From positions 62,001 to 126,000 of the forward strand of contig DATIPQ010000038.1 of NCBI GenBank assembly GCA_035471785.1: a stretch of DNA of 64,000 bases, read 5' to 3'. Positions 33,163 to 40,578 of this stretch are shown here, one piece after another. Made by a program: the position numbers and the translations under genes. The notes under the pieces are model-generated. The model was given only the letters and a program-made list of their open reading frames with translations, was not told where the DNA came from and did not search any database. This stretch comes from Acidobacteriota bacterium (GTDB lineage: Bacteria > Acidobacteriota > UBA6911 > RPQK01 > DATIPO01). Position 1 is the stretch's first letter; the number at the start of each line of letters is the position of its first letter.

Positions 33163-35031
33163 ATGCGCTCAACATTGGCTTTGATCTGCACCGCATGCTT
33201 GCTTCTTGCTGCCGTCGGCTGCGCCTCGCCGCCCGACGAGGCTCAACCAGAGTTCGAGAACATGGGCCAAGACGTTCATTCCTACGCCCGTCCAGACGAG
33301 GTGGCCGTCCGCCACATCGACCTGGACATCAAGGTCGACTTCCAAGAGCAGATCATCGCAGGAACCGCATCGCTGCGGGTCGAGAACAAGTCGCAGGCCG
33401 ACAGGCTCTACCTGGACAGCCGGGGCCTGACTATCCACGAGGTGCGGCTGGACAACGATGAAGACCCGGCCTCTTACCAGATGGGGACGGAAGATCCTCA
33501 CCTGGGCAGCGCCCTGATGATCGATATCGAGCCCTCCACCAAGGTGGTGCACATCGACTACCGGAGCAGCCCCGAGGCGCAAGCGCTGATGTGGCTGGAA
33601 CCGGAACTGACGGCCGACCGCACCGCGCCCTTTTTGCTGTCCCAGTCCCAGGCCATCCTGGCCCGCACCTGGGTGCCCTGCCAGGACAGTCCCAAGGTGC
33701 GCATGACCTACTCGGCCAAAGTTCAAGTGCCGCCGGGGATGATGGCGGTGATGAGCGCAGAGAATCCTACCCAAGTCTCCCAGGACGGTCTTTACACCTT
33801 CCACATGCCCCAGCCCATTCCCTCTTATCTGCTGGCCATCGCTGCGGGGGACCTGGGTTTTCAGGCGCTGGGACCCCGCACCGGCGTTTATGCCGAGCCT
33901 TCGGTTCTGGAAAGGGCGGCCTGGGAACTGGCCGATACCGAGAAAATGGTGGAGGCGGCCGAGAAGCTCTACGGACCTTATCGATGGGGACGCTACGACA
34001 TGATCGTGCTTCCCCCCAGTTTTCCCTTCGGAGGCATGGAGAATCCGCGCGTGACTTTCTTGACGCCCACCATGTTGGCCGGCGACCGTTCCCTGGTGGC
34101 CCTGATCGCCCACGAACTGGCCCATTCCTGGTCGGGCAACCTGGTGACCGATTCCACCTGGAACGACTTTTGGCTCAACGAGGGTTTCACCACCTACATC
34201 GAGCACCGCATCATGGAAGAGGTCTACGGCGACGAGGTGGAGGAGATGCTGGCCCAACTGGAGCTGGAAGCGCTGCGCGAGTCGCTGGACAGAGACTTCG
34301 ACGATCCGCGCGACACCTGGCTCTACCTTGATCTGGAGGGGCGCGATCCCGATGAGGGGATGAATGCGGTGGCCTACGACAAGGGACACTTCTTTCTTCG
34401 GATGCTGGAGGAAACCGTGGGGCGCCAGCACTTCGACGCCTTTCTGCGCGGCTACTTCGAGCACTTCGCCTTTGAGAGCGTCGATACCGGCCAATTCGTC
34501 GACTACCTGCGCCAGCACCTCATCGCCGGGGACGACGCCTTGGCGAAAGAGATGCGCATCGAGGAGTGGATCTACGGGCCCGGACTTCCCGAAAACACGC
34601 CACAGCCTCAGTCCGCCGCTCTGCGCCAGGTGGACGAGCAGCTCGAGGCCTTTGCGGCGGGAACCCCCGCGGCCGAGCTGTCGACCGAGGGCTGGACCAC
34701 CCACCACACCCTCTATTTCCTGCGCAACCTGCCCGCTGAACTCAGCCAGCAACAACTGGGGGGGCTGGATGCCGCCTTCGGCTTTTCTTCCACCGGCAAC
34801 TCGGAGATCCTCTGCCAATGGCTGGCCGTGGCACTCGAGCACGACTACCGGGAAAGCGACGCAGTTTTGCAAGACTTCCTGTCGCGTCAGGGCCGCCGCA
34901 AATTCCTCATGCCCCTTTATCGCGGCCTCGTTGAGAGCGGCCGCCGGCAGGACGCCCGCCGCATCTACGAAAGCGCCAAATTCGGTTACCACTCCGTCTC
35001 CCGCAATTCGGTGGAAGAGCTCTTCAACTGA
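33163..35031 (+). CDS. M1-family zinc metallopeptidase (leukotriene A4 hydrolase-like), lipoprotein
   Basis: 622 residues. A signal peptide with lipobox AVGC (residue 20) predicts a lipid-anchored protein. The N-terminal beta domain is followed by the substrate-binding motif GGMENP (290-295) and the zinc site HELAH (317-321) with Glu340 (NEGFTTY), the full HEx2Hx18E pattern. The later motif AVAYDKGHFFLRML contains the expected Tyr. The C-terminal helical repeat domain is like that of leukotriene A4 hydrolase/aminopeptidase B. It should remove N-terminal residues from peptides outside the cytoplasm. Probably co-transcribed with the secreted protein before it. Confidence 0.93.
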   Translation: MRSTLALICTACLLLAAVGCASPPDEAQPEFENMGQDVHSYARPDEVAVRHIDLDIKVDFQEQIIAGTASLRVENKSQADRLYLDSRGLTIHEVRLDNDEDPASYQMGTEDPHLGSALMIDIEPSTKVVHIDYRSSPEAQALMWLEPELTADRTAPFLLSQSQAILARTWVPCQDSPKVRMTYSAKVQVPPGMMAVMSAENPTQVSQDGLYTFHMPQPIPSYLLAIAAGDLGFQALGPRTGVYAEPSVLERAAWELADTEKMVEAAEKLYGPYRWGRYDMIVLPPSFPFGGMENPRVTFLTPTMLAGDRSLVALIAHELAHSWSGNLVTDSTWNDFWLNEGFTTYIEHRIMEEVYGDEVEEMLAQLELEALRESLDRDFDDPRDTWLYLDLEGRDPDEGMNAVAYDKGHFFLRMLEETVGRQHFDAFLRGYFEHFAFESVDTGQFVDYLRQHLIAGDDALAKEMRIEEWIYGPGLPENTPQPQSAALRQVDEQLEAFAAGTPAAELSTEGWTTHHTLYFLRNLPAELSQQQLGGLDAAFGFSSTGNSEILCQWLAVALEHDYRESDAVLQDFLSRQGRRKFLMPLYRGLVESGRRQDARRIYESAKFGYHSVSRNSVEELFN

Positions 35032-35038
35032 TTTTTCT

Positions 35039-35068
35039 TTGAACTTTGTCAGCCGGAACGCGTATAAT
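35039..35068 (+). promoter_or_regulatory. Sigma-70-type promoter upstream of the transglycosylase gene
   Basis: TTGAAC (35039-35044) and a perfect TATAAT (35063-35068), 18 bases apart, beginning just after the peptidase stop. The next start codon is 240 bases downstream, so the transcript would have a long leader. Confidence 0.6.
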
Positions 35069-35307
35069 CCTAGGTTGAAGCACGTGCGGAGTACTGAATT
35101 ATGCGAAACTTCGTAAGCCTGTAGCCTCGCCAGTCATCCGGAATTCTCCGGCAACCTCTGCCACTTTCTCTGAGAAATTCCATCTCAAAGCGGCCTGAAG
35201 GTCTGATTCGCGGCATTGCTGCGGTCATCTTCGGGCAGTCTTGGCAGAAGGCTGTGCAGTATGCAGAGGCGGTCAGATTCGCCGCACATTCGAAAGGAGG
35301 CATCGTC

Positions 35308-36015
35308 ATGAGTATCATGAGGATGTTATTGAATAGAAAAGCCGAGATCGGGGCCTGTTTTTTGGGGCTGGCCTGCGGCTACGCCTTTTCCATGCAGACG
35401 TCAGCCGACAGCGGCTTGACGTTGTTGCGGGAAAGTGTGGCCGTGGAGACCTCTGCCCCGGAACGCACGGTTCACGATCCGCCCGCCCAGGACACGGCGC
35501 TCGAGGGTGAAGACGCCTTCATCCGCGATCTATCGGAAGAGTTCCGCATGGAAGAGAGCGTGGTGCGTCTGGTGCACCAGGAATCCAAACGTTACGTGGA
35601 CGCCGGGGAGGACGAGTGGCGATTGCTGCGCACTCCCGAAGCGGCCACCTACATCATGCTCTCCGTGATTCACGCCGAATCGCGGGGCGATGCCAGGGCC
35701 GTGGGCGACGACGGGCGCGCCCGAGGACTCACCCAGATCCACTGGACCACGGCCCAGCTTTACGGGGACGTGACTCCCGAGGAACTGCTCGATCCCGCCG
35801 TCAACATCCGCTTCAGCTTCCGCCACTTCCACTATCTGCTGAAGAAATACAAGGGCAACTTCCCTCTGGCCCTCTATGGATGGAACCGCGGTCCCGGCAC
35901 CGTCGACCGGCTCATCCGTTACGGACATTCTCCCGCCAACCATTACGGCCGCGCCGTCTACCACGCGGCTGCCCGCCAGGATAAAGCCGAAGAGCTGAAG
36001 CTCATCGGCAACTAA
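35308..36015 (+). CDS. Lytic transglycosylase (SLT domain)
   Basis: 235 residues. An N-terminal hydrophobic stretch (IGACFLGLACGYAFSM) is an anchor or signal. The SLT domain occupies about 110-225: catalytic Glu124 in SVIHAESRGDARAVG, ARGLTQIHWTTAQLY, then NIRFSFRHFHYLLKKY and FPLALYGWNRGPGTV, matching goose-lysozyme-type transglycosylases that cleave peptidoglycan to 1,6-anhydro products. An aaaggagg ribosome-binding site precedes the ATG. Confidence 0.9.
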   Translation: MSIMRMLLNRKAEIGACFLGLACGYAFSMQTSADSGLTLLRESVAVETSAPERTVHDPPAQDTALEGEDAFIRDLSEEFRMEESVVRLVHQESKRYVDAGEDEWRLLRTPEAATYIMLSVIHAESRGDARAVGDDGRARGLTQIHWTTAQLYGDVTPEELLDPAVNIRFSFRHFHYLLKKYKGNFPLALYGWNRGPGTVDRLIRYGHSPANHYGRAVYHAAARQDKAEELKLIGN

Positions 36016-36076
36016 GCCCCTCCGCTTTCGCCCTTTTTGCCCAGTTCATAAGTGCACTGTGTGTCCTGCAGCCCTC

Positions 36077-36100
36077 CCACGCCGCCAGAGAGCGGCGTGG
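36077..36100. terminator. Hairpin between convergent genes
   Basis: 9-bp stem ccacgccgc / gcggcgtgg with a six-base loop between the transglycosylase and antiporter stops. No T tract; probably a bidirectional terminator. Confidence 0.5.
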
Positions 36101-36118
36101 AGGCGGGCTGTTGGCTGC

Positions 36119-37633
36119 TTACAGGACGGCAATGGCGACCAGGGTGGAGCAGACGGCGGCTAGTCCGGCTGCGGCCATCGCCAAAGGAAGCTGGGTGGTG
36201 ACGTGGTCCATCAAGTCGGCGCCGCAGGCCAAGCTGGAAAGGATCGTGGTGTCGGAGATGGGCGAGCATTGGTCTCCGAAGATCGACCCGCCCACCACCG
36301 AGGCGTAGCAGAGGACGTTGAAAAGCGGTTCGGGCGAGACAGTGTAGGCCAGGGGGACGGAAAGCGGGACGATGACCGCGAAAGTTCCAAAGGAAGACCC
36401 GATGGAGAAGGCCACCACCATGCAGATTCCCATCAAGATGGCGGGCAGCAGAACAGGGACGATCCAATCAGACGTGGTGGCCACGATATAGCGGGCCGTA
36501 CCCAGTTCTTTGGATACAGCCCCCAGGGTGACGGCCAGTCCCAGCAGAATGGCCCCCGTGGTCACGCCCTTGCATCCGTCTACGATGCCGGCCAGCACGT
36601 CGGCGATGGAGAGTCCGCGCAGCCATCCCAGCAGCGAAGCCGCCACTACCGAAAGGCCGAAGGCCTCGGCGATCTGCACGCTCCCGGTCTGCAGGTAGGA
36701 ACCCAGCGCCCATCCGATCAGAACCAGGATGGGGACGGCGAAATCGATGATGGCGGGACGATAGTGATCGGGCACCTTTTCGCGGCTCAGTTCCTCTGAG
36801 GCCAGCGGGGCGGCTCCGGGAGCGTTGAGCCCCTTGCCGGCCCGCGAGCGCTCGATGGCCTTGCGCATTTTTGTGCTCATGAAGGGCAGCAGGTCGAGAG
36901 CCAGCAACAGGGTCATCAGCACCGCGAAGATGCCGTAGAAGTTCAAGGGAATGGCGCGGTAGAAGAAACTCACTGCCGCCCCCTCGTCAGGCAGCAGCGG
37001 AATCAGACCTGCCGCGAATCCTCCCACGTAAATGGGCCACACGTTGAGTGGAATGAGGGTGGCTACGGGCGAAGCCGTGGAGTCGATGATGTAGCTGAGT
37101 TCCTCGTGGCTGATGTTCTCGCGGTCGGTCACCGGACGCACGGTGGTTCCGGCCAGCACGGTGGAGATGGTGCCTCCCTGGTGGAAGACGATGCCGATAA
37201 GCCAGGCGAAGAGGCGGGCGCTGCGCGGCCCCCGCACCATGCGTCCGGCGGCCCACTCGGCGAAGGCGCGCGCTCCGCCGGTGCGCGTCCACAGCCCCAG
37301 CAGTCCTCCCAGGCACCACAGGTAGACCAGCAATATGAGCGCGTACTGCTCGGATCCGATGGCGGGAATCATGAAGCGCTGCAGCAGGTTGGGGTCGCTG
37401 ACCACGATGCCTCCCACGGCGATTCCCATCATGAGCGCGAAAAGCACCTCGCGGGTCAAAAAGGCCAGCAGGATGGCGCTGAAGGCCGGCAGCAGGGAAT
37501 AAAGGCCGTAGCTGTCGTTTTCGTCCAGTCCCTCGGGACTGCCCCAGGCCAAAAGCAGGAAGGGCAGAGCGGCGACGAGGAGGATGAGCAGGCGCTGGAG
37601 CGGGTCCTTGGGCAACTTGCTGGATAGTCTCAT
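36119..37633 (-). CDS. Na+/H+ antiporter NhaC family protein
   Basis: 504 residues with about eleven membrane segments. Family signatures include FHQGGTISTVLAGTTVRPV, the conserved SIIDSTASPVATLIP-like stretch (YIIDSTASPVATLIPLN), SIGSSFGTFAVIVP and FGDQCSPISDTTILSSLA near the C-terminus. NhaC-type carriers exchange Na+ for H+ or carry organic acids such as malate/lactate. A charged cytoplasmic loop (about 255-290) splits the two halves. No partner genes are obvious. Confidence 0.9.
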   Translation of the reverse strand: MRLSSKLPKDPLQRLLILLVAALPFLLLAWGSPEGLDENDSYGLYSLLPAFSAILLAFLTREVLFALMMGIAVGGIVVSDPNLLQRFMIPAIGSEQYALILLVYLWCLGGLLGLWTRTGGARAFAEWAAGRMVRGPRSARLFAWLIGIVFHQGGTISTVLAGTTVRPVTDRENISHEELSYIIDSTASPVATLIPLNVWPIYVGGFAAGLIPLLPDEGAAVSFFYRAIPLNFYGIFAVLMTLLLALDLLPFMSTKMRKAIERSRAGKGLNAPGAAPLASEELSREKVPDHYRPAIIDFAVPILVLIGWALGSYLQTGSVQIAEAFGLSVVAASLLGWLRGLSIADVLAGIVDGCKGVTTGAILLGLAVTLGAVSKELGTARYIVATTSDWIVPVLLPAILMGICMVVAFSIGSSFGTFAVIVPLSVPLAYTVSPEPLFNVLCYASVVGGSIFGDQCSPISDTTILSSLACGADLMDHVTTQLPLAMAAAGLAAVCSTLVAIAVL

Positions 37634-37707
37634 GAGCGACGCTCAGAGTAGCACGCCCCCGACTCTCGGGCGAAGCCGAAGGCGTAGCATGACCATGACC
37701 CATCCCA

Positions 37708-38661
37708 CTAATAGATCGAACTTCCCGAAGAAGTCCGCCGCACATAACTCACCCGCAACCCAGGATGCCCCTGCAGGCCGATCTCTACCTCGCGCTTGGT
37801 CAGATCCTTGCCTTCCTCCGCAGGCTGATAGGTGAGCAGGTAGTAATGAGAAAGAGCATCGCGCATGGCCTCGATCTTGTCCAAGGCCTCTTTCTCGGAA
37901 TAGGCCCATCCGCCCGTCTCGCGCACGATGCGCTTGCGGGCGGCCTGATCGCCTCCCAGGCTGATCATGTCCCCCGCCCGATTCCCCAGGCTGATCCCGA
38001 AAAAGCGGGCGCCGGCCATACGCAGATGGTCCAGGGTGGCTTCGCCGATGCCTCCGAATCCCGCCGAGATCACCAGCACGGCCTTGTTGGAGGGGTAGGA
38101 GCAGGTCTTGAGGCGCCTCAAGGTGTGGTCGACCGCGTACCCGGTCAGGGCCTGGCTCATGAAAAGCTGTCCCAGGCGGCGCCACTTGCTGGCACGCGCC
38201 CCTGACCCGATGTTTTCGATGCCTTCCACCAGGTGATAGCGGTCGCTGCTCAGTTCGCTGACGAAGTCGACGTCGTCGCTGAAGACGCCCAGCAGGATTT
38301 CGTCCTTTTCATCGAGCAGATGGATGAGACGGTGCATGATCTCGCGTCCCAGCAGGATCTTCTCCTGCGACATGGTCGATCCCACATCCAGCAGGATGGC
38401 CAGCGAGACGTTGGCCTTGGGCTGCTCTTCCACCTGCTCCACGGGCCGGCGCCGACCGTCCTCGAGCACGCTGAAGTCCTGAGCGGTCAGTCCTCTCACG
38501 ACCCGATCGTCCTGATCGAACACCCGCACCACGTACTGCGAGGCTCTGACGTCCACCCGGAATCGCGGCAGCTCGTCCCCCTGCGCTCCTTGAGCCCAAG
38601 CCGATGACGCCCCCAGCCACGTCAGCAAGACCGCCAGAATCAACCGCCCAACAAGCTTCAT
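37708..38661 (-). CDS. Secreted VWFA-related domain protein
   Basis: 317 residues. The signal peptide (LVGRLILAVLLTWLGASSAWAQ) is followed by a beta-rich segment (VRVFDQDDRVVRGLTAQDFSVLEDGRR) and a von Willebrand type A domain (about 95-300). This order is typical of the VWFA-related proteins that are abundant in Acidobacteriota. The metal-ion site reads LLDVGSTMS instead of the canonical D-x-S-x-S, so metal binding may be altered. Start ATG 38661 gives the clean signal peptide; the frame is open further upstream but without signal character. Confidence 0.83.
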   Translation of the reverse strand: MKLVGRLILAVLLTWLGASSAWAQGAQGDELPRFRVDVRASQYVVRVFDQDDRVVRGLTAQDFSVLEDGRRRPVEQVEEQPKANVSLAILLDVGSTMSQEKILLGREIMHRLIHLLDEKDEILLGVFSDDVDFVSELSSDRYHLVEGIENIGSGARASKWRRLGQLFMSQALTGYAVDHTLRRLKTCSYPSNKAVLVISAGFGGIGEATLDHLRMAGARFFGISLGNRAGDMISLGGDQAARKRIVRETGGWAYSEKEALDKIEAMRDALSHYYLLTYQPAEEGKDLTKREVEIGLQGHPGLRVSYVRRTSSGSSIY

Positions 38662-39052
38662 CGCGCCTAAAAGGATGCGCCCAACCCGACCCAAGTTCAA
38701 CCGGGTAAGTATGGGAAAACCTCTCGCTGAGAATTCTGAGCAGGGCGATGAAGGAATTCGAAGTGCGGATGGCGAATCCGAGATCCCAAGAGGGCTTCCT
38801 ATGCAGTCCGTTCTGCCCACAAGATCTGGCCATTGCGTACCTGCAAGTGTCTCCCTCATGCGACATAAGTTCACTGGCACGAAATTTAAATGATTGACAA
38901 GTGGCCCGCTGAGGCCGAGCCACCAGTGATCCTGCATTTCCGGACTAAACCATTGATTAGGATGGAGTTGTGCGGTTCCTCTGGTGTGCCGCTGTTAACC
39001 GGAGGGTTTTAGGTTCGGGTATTAGCGGATCAGGCCTTACGCACTTGCGCCT
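38662..39052. other. Intergenic stretch, no supported gene
   Basis: About 390 bases between the VWFA protein start and the toxin stop codon. Base composition is less GC-rich than the neighbouring genes. No RNA, convincing frame or clear repeat was recognised. Confidence 0.4.
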
Positions 39053-39400
39053 TCATCTGCCCAAGACGACGTCGATGCCCGTGAGGACTTGCTCCAGGAT
39101 CCTCGGGGGCAGTTTGCCGATTCTTTCGGCGAGGATGCTGCGGTCCAGGGTGATGATCTGTGAGGCGTTTGCAACGGAATCCTTGGGGAGAGCAGATTTC
39201 TCCGCGCGCATGAGGACATTTCCGGGCGCCTCGGCCCAAATCAGGTTGGTGGTCAGAGGGACGCACACCACTGTGGCGATCCTGCTCCGGTTCAAATGGT
39301 TGCCTTGCACAATGATAACGGGCCGCCGGAAACCTGGGCCGGATCCGGTCGGCGCCGGCAGGTCGGCCCACCAGATCTCGCCCTGTGCAATCTCTACCAC
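39053..39400 (-). CDS. MazF/PemK-type toxin (endoribonuclease)
   Basis: 115 residues with the PemK/MazF fold: IAQGEIWWADLPAPTGSGPGFRRPVIIVQ at the start, VVCVPLTTNL in the middle and SQIITLDRSILAERIGKLP near the end. The Arg-Arg-Pro and Thr residues of the catalytic pocket are present. These enzymes cut mRNA or tRNA. The GTG start overlaps the antitoxin stop by seven bases, the usual coupled arrangement. Confidence 0.92.
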   Translation of the reverse strand: MVEIAQGEIWWADLPAPTGSGPGFRRPVIIVQGNHLNRSRIATVVCVPLTTNLIWAEAPGNVLMRAEKSALPKDSVANASQIITLDRSILAERIGKLPPRILEQVLTGIDVVLGR

Positions 39401-39630
39401 TCAGTGTTCTCCAATATTCGCCGGGCGGCAGCCGCAACAAAGGGATCTGAGGGATGCTCCAAGCGGTCGACGACTTGATTCATCGACTCCGTTACCTCAT
39501 CGGGAGCATGCCTGGCAAGGTATTCTGAGATGGCCTCTGCATAGAGTTGGCTGCGTGACTTGCTGGTTCGGCTGGCATGCTTTTCCGCCGCTTGGAAAAC
39601 CTCGTCGGGGATCGAAACTGCCGTTTTCAT
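39394..39630 (-). CDS. Ribbon-helix-helix antitoxin of the MazF-like toxin
   Basis: 78 residues. The N-terminal ribbon-helix-helix (MKTAVSIPDEVFQAAEKHASRTSKSRSQL...) should bind its own promoter. The acidic C-terminal part (about 45-78) should wrap the toxin. A TATACT box six bases before the ATG and no ribosome-binding site suggest a leaderless transcript, which would give strong coupling of transcription and antitoxin supply. Confidence 0.9.
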   Translation of the reverse strand: MKTAVSIPDEVFQAAEKHASRTSKSRSQLYAEAISEYLARHAPDEVTESMNQVVDRLEHPSDPFVAAAARRILENTEW

Positions 39631-39636
39631 ACCGTC

Positions 39637-39642
39637 AGTATA
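39637..39642 (-). promoter_or_regulatory. -10 element of the antitoxin gene (leaderless)
   Basis: Minus-strand TATACT ending six bases before the ATG at 39630. Confidence 0.6.
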
Positions 39643-39758
39643 ACCATTGGACCTCTTCTAGAACAAGCCGTAAGACAAAAGGGAAGGCCTGCCTCACGAC
39701 GAATCGAACGCATTCGGCGAGATCGCGGTGCTATCCTCGCTCAGGAAAGGACTGGCTC

Positions 39759-39911
39759 ATGAAAGTTGCTGGAATGCGGGAGCTACGTGCTCGATTGGCC
39801 TTGGTGGTTGGTGAGAATTATCCAGTGCTTGCGACCAAGCACGGCAAGATTGCCCGAGTTCTCCTGCCCCAGGCGCCCGAGGGTCAGGATTTGGGGAGGA
39901 GTTGTAGGTAG
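39759..39911 (+). CDS. Short Phd/YefM-like orphan antitoxin
   Basis: 50 residues: MKVAGMRELRARLALVVGEN, then VLATKHGKIARVLLP. This resembles the N-terminal DNA-binding part of Phd-type antitoxins but lacks the toxin-binding tail (usual length 70-90). An aggaaagg ribosome-binding site precedes the ATG. It lies on the strand opposite both toxin-antitoxin pairs, and its last 28 bases overlap the 3' end of the VapC gene. It may be a remnant, or a real short regulator. Confidence 0.55.
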   Translation: MKVAGMRELRARLALVVGENYPVLATKHGKIARVLLPQAPEGQDLGRSCR

Positions 39912-40303
39912 TCGCAGTGCTTGGGGCGCACGGCGCGGAAGTGTCTTTGATCGAGTGTTGCCACCTTTTTCTCGGCCAATCTTTCGCAAACGGCAATAAC
40001 CGCGGCATCGACCATGCCGAGGTCGAGGTCGGCATGAGAGGCCTGGAGTTCGGCCGCGCGGGCGAGGTCCCCGGCGGACAAGTGCTCCAGGCGGTAGGCG
40101 CCGGTTGAGATGTCCTCGACAAATATCGACCATACTTCAGGCTGAAGGCGTTTTCGAATCCAGTAGTCCACTTCCACCAGAGCAGGGGCAACCAACACCA
40201 GCGGCTCATCGATTTCGTCGAGCAACTTGGCGCACGACGCGTGTGCCGGATCGTCGGCATCCAAGAGGGCGAGGATCGGGCCCGTGTCAAGAATGAGAGC
40301 CAT
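39884..40303 (-). CDS. VapC-type PIN-domain toxin
   Basis: 139 residues of PIN fold. Catalytic acidic residues are in place: Asp6 (LILDTGPILALL), Glu in PALVEVDYW, Asp in LGMVDAAVIA and Asp in KVATLDQRHF. VapC toxins cleave tRNA or rRNA. The start codon overlaps the antitoxin stop by one base (TAATG). Confidence 0.93.
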   Translation of the reverse strand: MALILDTGPILALLDADDPAHASCAKLLDEIDEPLVLVAPALVEVDYWIRKRLQPEVWSIFVEDISTGAYRLEHLSAGDLARAAELQASHADLDLGMVDAAVIAVCERLAEKKVATLDQRHFRAVRPKHCDYLQLLPKS

Positions 40304-40527
40304 TATTGAGCCGCCGGCAGGTCTTCATGATCAACACTCTCCTGGGCGACACCGGAACCTGAGTGTCCGATACCAATGCGAGGGCGCCGGGCGCGCCGCA
40401 GCTCGGCTGCTTTCTTGGCCAGAAGCTCACCCACCAGGGTTGCAAAGGACACGCCGCGCCGCTGAGCCTCGCGTCTCAACGCTTCCAGCACCCCCTCTTC
40501 CGCCGCCACCGTGGTTCTTTGAATCAT
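40303..40527 (-). CDS. Ribbon-helix-helix antitoxin of the VapC toxin
   Basis: 74 residues. Residues 1-45 (IQRTTVAAEEGVLEALRREA, GVSFATLVGELL) form a CopG/RHH-type DNA-binding domain; the tail is basic then acidic. It directly precedes and overlaps vapC. A TATTAT box seven bases before the ATG points to leaderless expression. Confidence 0.87.
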   Translation of the reverse strand: MIQRTTVAAEEGVLEALRREAQRRGVSFATLVGELLAKKAAELRRARRPRIGIGHSGSGVAQESVDHEDLPAAQ

Positions 40528-40534
40528 GGTTTCG

Positions 40535-40540
40535 ATAATA
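40535..40540 (-). promoter_or_regulatory. -10 element of the VapC antitoxin gene (leaderless)
   Basis: Minus-strand TATTAT ending seven bases before ATG 40527, with no Shine-Dalgarno between. Confidence 0.55.
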
Positions 40541-40578
40541 ACTGATGCATGAATCTGATTCGAGGCGCATTTCGCGCA

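Noticed and set aside
38662-39052. Third copy of the dispersed repeat
   Set aside because: Only a stretch of about 14 bases (attctgagcagggc) resembles the repeat; the rest does not align.
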